Source: Centropus unirufus
Lineage: Eukaryota > Chordata > Aves > Cuculiformes > Centropidae
Reading direction: 5' to 3'
Assembly (NCBI GenBank): GCA_013397695.1
Contig: VYZI01000493.1
Coordinates: forward strand, 124,001-188,000
Length of the DNA stretch: 64,000 nt
Part shown: positions 22,291 to 32,000 of the stretch, one piece after another
Position numbering within the stretch: the first letter of the stretch is position 1
Layout of the letters: every line of letters starts with the position of its first letter
Notes under the pieces: generated by a model
Databases searched by the model: none
What the model was told of the DNA's origin: nothing
What the model saw: only the letters and a program-made list of their open reading frames with translations
Made by a program: the position numbers and the translations under genes

Positions 22291-25200
22291 GCAGGTTGAT
22301 TTGTTTTGATTTTAAACTGTACCTTTAATTTTGGATGTTTGAAGGATGCTTTTTGTTGAATCTCATTCCCTTCTCTCTTTTTCACTAGGCTTCTCCATAT
22401 TCCTAAGATGTCCTGCATGGTCCACATCACAGTTCACATCCCGTGTAGACATATGGAGCTACAGGTAATATTCTGCCTTATTTTGTTTGATCTCTTTGGA
22501 GAGAAGTAAGATATAGGGAACTGAGTCTTGTGACTATTTGGAAGCAAAGCAGAATATGAATTTTCCACTCCTAGGGTGGTGAACAAACAGCATCATGGCT
22601 ATGAATGCAAACTTCAGAGTTTAGGGAAAGAGGAGCTGAAAATTGAGTTTGTTTGGGTTATTTTTTGCCAAATCTTGTGGGCCAATGCCAGTGGGACTCA
22701 AATATTTGGTTTTCTCACCTGTGGAGCCATGATTTTAGTTAAATTTGGGGTAGGTCTGGAGTGTAGAACAAGGCCTTCCAAGTTCATCCTGGGTGTGAGA
22801 GAGAAGCCCATGTGCTATGAGTCACCACAGAAACAGTCCCCTAATTACAGGTAGTAAATAATAGCCACTTATACTGAGGTAGCATATCATATCTCAAAGT
22901 AGCTCTTTCACGATGTTAGGTACAAATAAATAATGTCAGTTTATATTCCCAAGAGCTGACAATCCAAATTACTTATAGCTTTACCTCGTCCACATGGACT
23001 TCTTGCAGGCTGCTTTTACTGACTCGTGGGATGTAGAAGAACAAATAAACAGTGAGGTTTTTACTCCACTCATTTTATTTAGTGGAATTCTCTGGGGCAG
23101 TTTCTGATCAAATTATATAGGAAGAATGTTTTTTGTACTTAAATTAGTTCTCAAAAAAGGTACTTAGCTGAAAATGAGATTGGATTTTTGCCCTACAGAA
23201 AGCTATGTAATTCCAAGTAGTTTAAGGAATTCAAGCAGAACAGACTGAAAGGCCAATTGTAAGCCACCTGTACTCTTTAGGGCTTTCTGTATTCCAATGG
23301 GGAAGGCTTTCAGGAGAAGTGACGGGACTATAGCAGAACTGAAAAATGCATTTGTTGGAAGAAAACCAATGCCGGTAACTTAATTTTCTATAAAATAGAT
23401 GTCAAACCCCAGGCAACAGACCTACAAAGACTTTCCAGAATCCAAATATACTTACTCTGTAGGCAGCGCTGGCTGCAATGGAAAGAAAAGATGTCATTTA
23501 GAAAGTACAGAGTGGATGCAGAATTGGTCAGAGTGGGCAGATAGAAGCAGGAGATCTGGTAATGAGAATAGCTCAGTATCAGTATCCCACAAGCGGAGTT
23601 TATATAGAAGTAGTTTATATAGAAAGAGTGGTCAAGTTATGAAGGACAGGTTTGCCCTCAAAAATTTCCAAACTGATCTTGTTATCACGATGCACCTGGA
23701 AACAGTATTTGACTGAGATAACAAGCAACTAAACATGATAACAGAGATCCAGAGCAGATGGAGAAATACTCGTGTTGCCATAGAAACCATGCAGGAAAAA
23801 TGTGTAGGAGGAAAGCTTGGCACAGAAAAGCTTCTAGGAGAAGGGGCTAGAGACTGAAGAACTGAATTCACTCAGCAGATGTTAAGGTTAGTTGAAACAT
23901 TAATAAAAACACATTAACTTACCAGAAAACTGAGAATCATGGCAAAAAGAGCCCTAATGGTGAGCTGCAAAAAAGCTGAAGGCACCAATGCCAAAGGATA
24001 GGGCAGAAAAAGTCTTTAGAGAAAGGCCATGAGATAGATGAAAAAGCTGGGAAGCTCTTCAACCACAACCACAGCACGTGCTTCCCTTTGGGCCCACTGA
24101 GTACACTCTGCACCCAGACTCCTTTTCCCTCCCTGCAGCAAGTCCATGTGTTTGGGAGGTGACCCAGCCCAGCTCATTTGGTACCTGCTCACTTTCTCTC
24201 ACTGGAGAGAGCCTGTTGGGTTGTCCCACAGTGCCAAGGGGCTGCATCCTTAGTGGTGGACTCTCGGGTGGCCTTATTGAAAAATCAGGACCTGAGCAGA
24301 TGAAAGCGTGGTTTTGAATTCCCAACACAGAGGGCTTGAGTAGGGGACAGTCTGGAGGAAGTTTCTGATTCACTCTCTCTTGAGCCAAGTAACAGGATGG
24401 AAAAGTTCCCCTTGAGTGTAAGGAGTGGATTCAATGTGGAGCTGTGGAGGTGAGGCAGAAGGCGAGTCCTCCCATGGTTCAGGAGGACCAGGAAGAGGTG
24501 ATGGGCTCCAGACACCACCCTTTGTGCTAGAACAGCCTACACATGCAGTGGTCAGTGAGGCAATACCCTGAGTGCTCTGCTTGCTTATGGCTTTGAGAGA
24601 AAAGGGCAGGGAGGAGACCCTGTGGGGCTTGTGCAAGCAGAGGGCAAGTCCTCAGGGATAACCCAGGATGAACGTCCAGCTGTCAGCAGCAGCAGCTCCA
24701 GTAGACTTCCTGCTTCCAGAAACTCTGCTACTGAACTCTGGGCAGCTGTGCAAGTGTGGGCAAAGGGGGTGAACTGATGTGCTCACCAGTGGCTACAGAA
24801 GTGTCTTAGTCTTGGCTCATGACACAATTATCTCCTGTCGCTGGTGGTGAGCTGGCACTCTGGGACAGGCTTCAGTCTGTGTGGGAACTTGGAAGTCCCT
24901 GCCACACCGAGGTCCAAGTGTTTTAGTGTTTCCAGGCAGTGGGACTGAGTGATAGGCAGAACCATGGGCTGTCACGGCCTAAAAGATAAAAGCCAATGTG
25001 AGTGTGGTCTCTGCTATGTGGTGTGGAGAGGGATGGGGTTGCCGTGGTCTCTGATGCCATGTAATGACTGCAGAGCAGTGTTACTTCTGCTACTTTTGGA
25101 GCCCTGTGGCTGCATGACAAGGCTGGCAAGTCCAGGCTGTGGCAAGCCTCTCTCCACACAGAAGCATTAAAGAAAAACAGCCATACACAGGCAGCAACTC

Positions 25201-25689
25201 CAAAGAAGCTGCTCTGGAGGCAGATGCAACATTGTCCCGTCCTGTTCTTCACTGAGCTCCCAGGGCACAGTCCTTTCCTCAGAGGGTGCCTCACGGTGGA
25301 GAAGCTACAGGGATTACACACCTGGCTTCTGGCCAGCCAGAGCCTCCACTGCTGCCCCAATTTACATTTCCAGGTCTGGATCCTGTTGGGGTGATGTAAC
25401 ACAGGAGCCTGGAGCATGACTCAACTTAAAGTCACACTGAGCAGAACTGGAAACGGTGCCAAATGTGAGTGTGAAGGACACAAATGGGTTGTGGACAGAG
25501 AGGGAAACTTTGTAGGCAAGGTGAGCCTTCTGTGATTCTGGTACTTTTAGCTGGACCTACATCACAGGAGAATACAATCCATAGGAATCGATAGAGAAGG
25601 GCAAGGAAATTAAGAGATGACTGACAGTGACTGAAAGCCCAAATGGAAAAAGGTTTTGACTCATTAAGACTACAGAAGGAAAGCTGAAT

Positions 25690-25940
25690 AACCAATCGCT
25701 CAAGCTGTGGCAGGGGAGGTTCAGACTGGACATTAGGAATAATTATTCACCAAAAGGGGTTATCAAACACTGGAACCGGCTGTCCAGGGAGGTGGCTGAG
25801 TTGCCATCCCTGGATATATTTAAAAAGCAGGCAGACAAGGTGCTTAGGGATATGGTTTAGAAGTGAACAGGTATGGATGGACTCGACAAGCTCAAACGTC
25901 TTTTCCAATGATCAATTCCATGATTCTGTGATTATACACA
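25690..25940 (+). repeat. CR1 LINE fragment (3' end)
   Basis: Reads GACTGGACATTAGGAATAAT, CCAGGGAGGTGGCTGAGTTG and TTTCCAATGATCAATTCCAT, then GATTCTGTGAT. Intergenic, about 3 kb upstream of OSBPL11. Confidence 0.8.
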
Positions 25941-27521
25941 AGCACCAGAGATCCCGCATGTCAAGCAGAGCAGTGCATCATGTGTATGTTATGTGCAGCA
26001 AAGCCACAGACCCAGTAACTCAGGGGTACCTGTAAAACTCCCAAATCAAAACATTCTTTCAAATGATCACTACAGGGTAAAATACTCTAGAGGCTCAAAG
26101 ACTCTGAAGGACATTTTCATTTTTGTAGCCCTACTGGCTCTTTTCACCTGTGGTCAGGAGAATACAGCCACACACTCCATATACTGAAGGAGAAAGGCTG
26201 TTCTTTTAACCACGGTTCTTTTTGCTTCTCGTGTCACGGCATCTACATTTTCAGTAAGCGCGTATTGTTATTATTAGTACAAATAGCAAATTCTTTCATG
26301 TTGATTATTTATAAGAGCCCGGCAAATAGAAAATGTGTCTCAGTACACTAATAAACTCATCTCTCGGTTGCCTTGACAAGGAATCTAACCCGAAGGATCG
26401 TTGATTGAACAAGTGACAAAAGCAGATGGGAACCACTTGCCGCATCGTGACTTCTCTGACCCTTTTCCCATTAGCCAGCAGCTCCCGGCGCTGGGCAATG
26501 GTGCGGGACATCGCACTCCTGGCTCCATGAAGGCTGCGCTCCTGACTTTCCCTTTCCCAGCAGTGATGTCCTTCCTCCACGCGCCTGCAGAGGATGCAGT
26601 TCCCTTAGCAGAGAGGATCAGCAATTGCTTATCTTCTAAGGACAAGCTAGCCGGGGAGGACACATTTAAAACTGTGTTAAACTTGGGCTAAGCCAAAGAT
26701 GCTTACTAGATCAGGGAAAAAAATCTCGTCTGACCAGTAAGAGAGAGGTGGCAAAATCGTATCATAATTTCTATTTTAAATTATTTTTTTTTTCAGCACA
26801 AGGTGGTGAAAAATATCCTGGATTTTACAGCTTTCCTCTTTGAACGCAGACCGATCTTGCTGCTCTAAAGAAATGATACTGACCTGAAGAGATGCTAAGC
26901 ATGTATAGTCAGACTATAAACTTCAGAAGAAATCAACAAGAGAGGTATATGTTTTTTATCAGGTCCTGGACAATTGTCTAAATTTACAGAACAATAAATT
27001 CTGGCAAATTTGGCAAATTTTCTTTAATGTAAATTATAATAAAATACACTCCACTTCAGCCTGTAGTCATAATGGGACCCACAAGGATTTGATCTGACCG
27101 ATGTTATAAAGGTATGCTATCCTTGTCATGCTTTCCTCCTCCAGGTCTGCAGCTGTTCCTGCGTTCTTCCTCCAGACCTAGAAATCTCAGGAAGGGGCAA
27201 AGCTCAGGCAGGCTGCAGGCAGGATGCTGCCGTGGGACCTCAGCCCTCTCCCTCCGCCTCGCTTGCAAGGACCAGCTTGGGATTTTGGTTATTTTGAGTC
27301 ACTAAATGATAACCGGGGAAGGAGACCGAGAGCAGTGAACCCAAAACCAAGTTAGAATTAGGAGCAACCGTAAAATAAAGATAAAGGGCAGCTTGAAGGG
27401 TGAATTCTCAGCAAATGTGGTTGAGATGTTAGCCTTTCTATGCTGATAAGCATTTTGTCAATGCCATCTTATGGCAGCATCTGGTACTGCTAGTGTAACA
27501 TCTTTTAAGAGAAAAAAAAGC

Positions 27522-27569
27522 AAATTAATAGGGGAGGAAAATTGAAAATTAATAGGGGAGGAAAATTAT
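27522..27569. repeat. 24-bp tandem duplication
   Basis: Two nearly identical copies of AAATTAATAGGGGAGGAAAA plus a short spacer, period 24, ending against the start of a CR1 fragment at about 27566. Confidence 0.75.
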
Positions 27570-27670
27570 AGACTCCTAGAATGGGTTAGTAGGGACCCTA
27601 ATAGTCATCTAGTTCCCACCCTCCTGTCATGGATACCTTCCACTGGATCAGGTTGCTCAAACTTGAGTTT
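27566..27670 (-). repeat. Short CR1 LINE fragment
   Basis: Antisense CR1 3' end on the plus strand (TAGACTCCTAGAATGGGTTA, TCATCTAGTTCCCACCCTCC, ATGGATACCTTCCACTGGAT). Only about 100 bases remain. Confidence 0.7.
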
Positions 27671-28836
27671 ACCACCCTGTGCTCAGGGTCCAAATGCTGA
27701 GAGGCTGCAGAATCAGGCAGCGAGGACCACTGGCCTGTCTCAGGTGTTGGAGGTGTCCTAGGTGGAGGAACATCCGCCTGGCCACCCGAGAGGGTTATGA
27801 AAGCGCATGTGCTATGGCTCTGTTGGGACTGGTTGTGCTTAAGGAGGAGGGAAATAAAACACACAAATGGAATACTTGCCTGAGTTTCTTTTGCTTCAGA
27901 TTTTCCCAGGAAAATCTAAGTGGAAAGTTTCAGCACGGTTGGCATGCATTATGATTCCATGTAATTATATTGTATTTTCAAGTAAAACGTCAAGTGATTG
28001 GCAGAGGAGCAAATTACATGTTTGGAAGGCAAGAGGGGTGCAGGTCCAGCCAGAATTTTTTGATGGACATTGTGACTCTGCTGATCTATTCCCCTGTGGC
28101 TCTGCAGGAGAAAAAAAGCACCTGAAAAAAAAAACAAACAACAGATTTTTTTTTCTGCAGTGAGAAGTGTGCTTCTAAAGAGGCAGAAGTGGGAGATTTT
28201 ATGCCTGTGCAGTGGTCATATGTTATGTCTCCGCAAGAGAAATCATTGGTGTCGGTTTGACAGGCAGCCCTGACCTGGGGGCTGCTGGCTGTGCGTGGCA
28301 CGGCGGGGTGGGCATGGGTGATCAGAGCCAGATTAAGGCTTATAAAGATATTTTAAAGTCCTGATGCGTGTGACATGCAGCTTTTGTCTCGCTGCACACG
28401 AGTGACGGGGACCGCTCCCTGATGTTATCCAGGCCGGATTTTGCTTTTGAAAACTCCAAAATGAGTTTTACTTAAAATGAGTTTTATTTGCTGGCATTTT
28501 CGGTAGCACTCCATCTTTTTATTTTATTTTTTTGGGGAGGAAAGGAGGCAGGGTGCTTGCAGGTGCAAAATCCCACACCCTTCTTATTCTTCTTGATACA
28601 AAAAGCTGTTTCTACTCCCAAAAATGGGCAACTTTTTATTTAACCTAGAGTTAGGTTTCATCTAAGTAATCATCTTGCTTGAAAGTCAGACAGAATGTCC
28701 TTTCGATTGGGATGCAAAATCCGGCACGCCTCCTATTCCTCTCTTTATTTTCGGGAATGGCTGAGGACACTCACAGCCCTGACTTCAAAGCCCTGCTCCG
28801 GGGCCGCCGCCTCTTTAAGCACTGCCCGCACTAAAG

Positions 28837-28971
28837 ATGGCGGCGCAGGCGCTGACCCGGAAGGGGCGGGCCCGGCGGGGCGCGGTTCCCCGCCCAATCG
28901 CGAAGCGGGCGGGCGCGGGGGCGCCGGCAGCCGCCGCCATCGCAGCCGGCATGGGGCGGGGGCGGCGCTGA
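28837..28971 (+). CDS. Upstream ORF in the OSBPL11 5' leader (44 codons)
   Basis: ATG inside AAAGATGGCGGC (a near-TISU/YY1 element) opens an in-frame reading frame ending TGA at 28969-28971, three bases before the OSBPL11 ATG (TGA GCC ATG). The product would be basic and Ala/Arg-rich (starts MAAQALTRKGRARRG). A second in-frame ATG at 28951 gives a 6-codon version. Its use depends on where transcription starts; coding value is unproven. Confidence 0.35.
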   Translation: MAAQALTRKGRARRGAVPRPIAKRAGAGAPAAAAIAAGMGRGRR

Positions 28972-28974
28972 GCC

Positions 28975-29075
28975 ATGCAGGACCCCGCGGCGGCCATGAA
29001 GGGGCCGGAGGGCGAGGGCAAGGCGGAGCCGCAGGGGAAGGGCGGCGGCCGCGGCGCCAAGGGCTGGCAGTACAG
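28975..29075 (+). CDS. OSBPL11: OSBPL11 coding exon 1
   Basis: Encodes residues 1-33, a Gly/Lys-rich disordered N-terminus starting MQDPAAAMKG and ending AKGWQY, plus two bases of S34. The AKGWQY|S junction is as in human OSBPL11, but the human serine/glycine stretch between the start and AKGWQY is longer. Donor TACAG|GTGGGC. Confidence 0.92.
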
Positions 29076-32000
29076 GTGGGCACTCGGTCCCGCGCGGTTC
29101 GTCCTCGGCCCCCGCTTCCCGCCGCTTCCCGCGGGGTTCGGGGGCGCGGGGGGCTCCGGGGCTTCCCGGCACATCCCCAAAGTTTGTGCTGGAGAACGGA
29201 GTCTCCTCCAGGCACCCCCTGGGAGCGTCCCCTTCCAGATAGGGAAACGCGGCGGGTGAGGAGTTTCCATCCTGCCCGGCTTAGGGAGGCTGGGTTTAGT
29301 GTAAGCTGGAGTTTGTCCTGCCTGGCTTAAGGAAGGCTGCTCTTGCTGTAAGCTGGAGTTTGTTCTGTCTGGCTTAAGGAAGGCTGCGCTTGGTGTAAGC
29401 TGGGCTTTCTGTCCTGCCTGGCTTAAGGAAGGCTGGGCTTCGTGTAAGCTGGAGTTTCTGTTCTGCCCGGCTTAAGGGAGGCTGGGCTTGGTGTAAGCTG
29501 GAGTTTGTATTCTGCCTGGCTCGAGGAAGGCTGGGTTTGGCGTGAATCAGGGCGATTCCATACGTAAAGGGGATTTTGAAGAAACATGGGGAAAAGCTTT
29601 CTAGCAGGGCTGGTAGCAACAGGACGAGGGGTAATGGTTTTAAACTGAGAAGAGTTTAGACCGGGTTTTGGGAAGAAATACACTGAGGGTGGTGAAACAC
29701 TGGCCCAGGTTGCCCAGAGAGGTGGTAGGTGCCCTATCCCAGGAAACACTCAAGCTCAGGTTGGAAGGGCTCTGAGCAACCAGATTTGAGTTGAAGGTGT
29801 CTCTGCTTGCCACACGGGGGTTGGACCGGGTGTCCTGTGAAGGTCCCTTCCAACCCAAAGCATTCTGTGCTCCTATGGTTCCTCGGATGTAGCAGATAGA
29901 GTGGAAGCGTGGACAAAGCAAGAGAAGCTGAGCATTGGTTTGAAGTGGATTGAGACCAAAATCCTTCCTTTGAACGGCCTGCTTGCATGTTTGAGGGATT
30001 TGGAGGTTTTTGTGTCCTTTATTCTGATCTGCTTTCTGTTTGAAAAGAGTTTCCACTTGCACGCTGATAGCCGGTTCTCTAAGGCATCCCTTGAGAGGTC
30101 TTGGAATCTCTGCTTTTTTAGGGCTCTCATCCTTGACTGGTGGAGTTCTGCCGTGTTGCTCCTGAAAGTACTGCTGTTATGGCAAGTTTGCACACTTCTC
30201 CTTCAAATGGAGACTCTCCAAAGCCGGCGTCTGCCAGCCCAGATGGACTGGCTTTCTGTTTCCCCTGTGCGGAGACAGCAAACCCGGAGCGTGGGACATC
30301 TGTGTGTGTGGTATGGGCTGGAGGGGCAGCCCTTGGATGGCAAAGATGAATGAGCTCCAGGGCCGTGCAGGCAACGGGGGCCCAGAGAGTCAAATGGGGA
30401 GTGCACAGCTCGGTGGTCGCTGAGAATCTGGGTTGTGAGTTCTTCACCTTTCCTGTGCCCGGAAGAAAAGTGATTTTTGGAGCGGGTGTTTTGGGCTGTT
30501 AGATAGAGAAAGCGTCTTGTCAGATTCAGTTTTGGTTGTCTTATCCAGTGTGTCCAGTTCCTTCTACACTTTGTTTTTTTTAAACTCAGGATTCAAGTAT
30601 AAGTCTAAATTGTCTAAGGAAAATTGCTTCCCCTTGACTGAACATTTACTGTCCATGTGTTTTGCCTACGAAAGAAGGAATTGTATGTGGAAGGGACGAG
30701 ATGCCTGATTTTTCCTGTACTACTTTTTGCTGTAAGGTGATGGTCACAGGCAGTGCTATGCAGTGAAACCTCACTTTTTAAAATCATCCATCCAAGTATT
30801 CTGTTTCTTCTTTTAGTGCTGTGGCTTGCAAGGCAAAATTTGAAGTGACTCTCTGAGTAACAGCCGGTTGGGTGGCTTGGGAACTGTCCATGTTACTCCT
30901 TGCAGTTATCAATATGTGGTTTAATTTGTTCTTATACGCTAGTGCAAACCGTGCTTTCGTTTGTTTCTAGGTCATTGAGACAAGTTGAATGTACTAATTT
31001 TCTTATTGTGGACACTTGAGGTACCTCACTGTTAATCTCTGCACTGTTGGGAATCGATTATTTACTCCTACATTAATTAATCTATTTCCCCACAAATTAT
31101 CACCTGTCCCCTTGCCTCCCTAGGAAGTTCTCCTTAATGGGATGCTGTAGCTTAGTTTTCACTTTGTGGATTACTTCTAAAATGTATTTGATGAAAGAAA
31201 GACCTCTTCAATAATGAATCAGTAGCTATAACGTGGTTTAGAGCCAGCTTTGCTGGGAGTGAAGAGTGGGAGTGGTGCGTGGTTGTGCAACTTGACCAAG
31301 TAGGGTCCTGAAGTACTACTCTGTCAGCATAGGCTGCATCTGGTGCAGAAGCACAGCTCAGGGTTTGGTGAAGCATTTTGTTAAAACACCTCTAGCTTAG
31401 TTGTCAGACAAATGGGATGACTTGTACCTGATGCTTTAATCCTCCAAGTGGGAAATCCTGACAATGGGAGAAGAAACTCAGCAGGACTGGTGGAACCTGC
31501 AATAATGAACACTGAATCTCTTGGAGGTGGAAAGTCACATCTTGGCGTAAAGTGCAGTTCCAATAGATTAAAAAAACAAAAAAACCCAAAAACGAAACAA
31601 AGAGTCTAGCTTGATCTTTTTTGATGGGGAACAATAGGGAGATTTTTAAATAGTGGTGATAGAGTTAGACCGAACATTTATCACAGTGGAGAAGAGGAGA
31701 CAACCAGAGGTTGCCAGGTGCTTCAGATGATGTGGGGACGCAGCTGGATCTCTTTGCAGCCTTTCTGCTGGTAGAGCCTGTGTGCGGTGAGTTCAGGGAG
31801 CCGGTACAGCAGCGCCTCCCTTGCAGTTTGTAAGGGCTCAGTTTCTTGGAGGACAGGAAGATACTTTTTTTTTTTTTCAGCTTAGTAGAAGTTAAGAGTT
31901 CTTGAGAAATTGCTCTTCTAGACATCTGTCAGGAAATTGTCTTGTTTACTTATGAATATATAATTAAGGTCAGAGTGTGACTGAGCAACCAACCCTCAGC

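Larger units (their letters stand above)
18620..28789. other. Intergenic region between the two divergent genes
   Basis: About 10 kb separate the two CpG islands, too far for one shared bidirectional promoter. It holds an old CR1/L3 fossil (about 21450-22290), CR1 copies at 25690 and 27566, and a 24-bp duplication at 27522. The longest isolated frame (19120-19647, minus) has no recognisable domain. No RNA gene was recognised. Confidence 0.7.
28790..29262 (+). promoter_or_regulatory. CpG island promoter of OSBPL11
   Basis: TATA-less, strongly CpG-rich block. Visible motifs: YY1-type AAGATGGCGGC (28834-28844), ETS CCGGAAG (28857-28863), Sp1 GGGGCGGG beginning at 28863, and CCAAT at 28894-28898. 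A transcription start near or just upstream of the YY1 element would be typical, but cannot be fixed from sequence. Confidence 0.75.

Noticed and set aside
24923..25417. 164-codon minus-strand frame between the genes
   Set aside because: No recognisable motif and no gene-like context; treated as chance.
28745..29270. Antisense frames of 113-156 codons over OSBPL11 exon 1
   Set aside because: Shadow of the CpG island and of the real exon; no domain, low-complexity Pro/Arg/Ala composition.
29273..29550. Regularly spaced repeats considered as a CRISPR-like array
   Set aside because: Contiguous 46-49 bp tandem units without unique spacers, in a vertebrate intron: a minisatellite.
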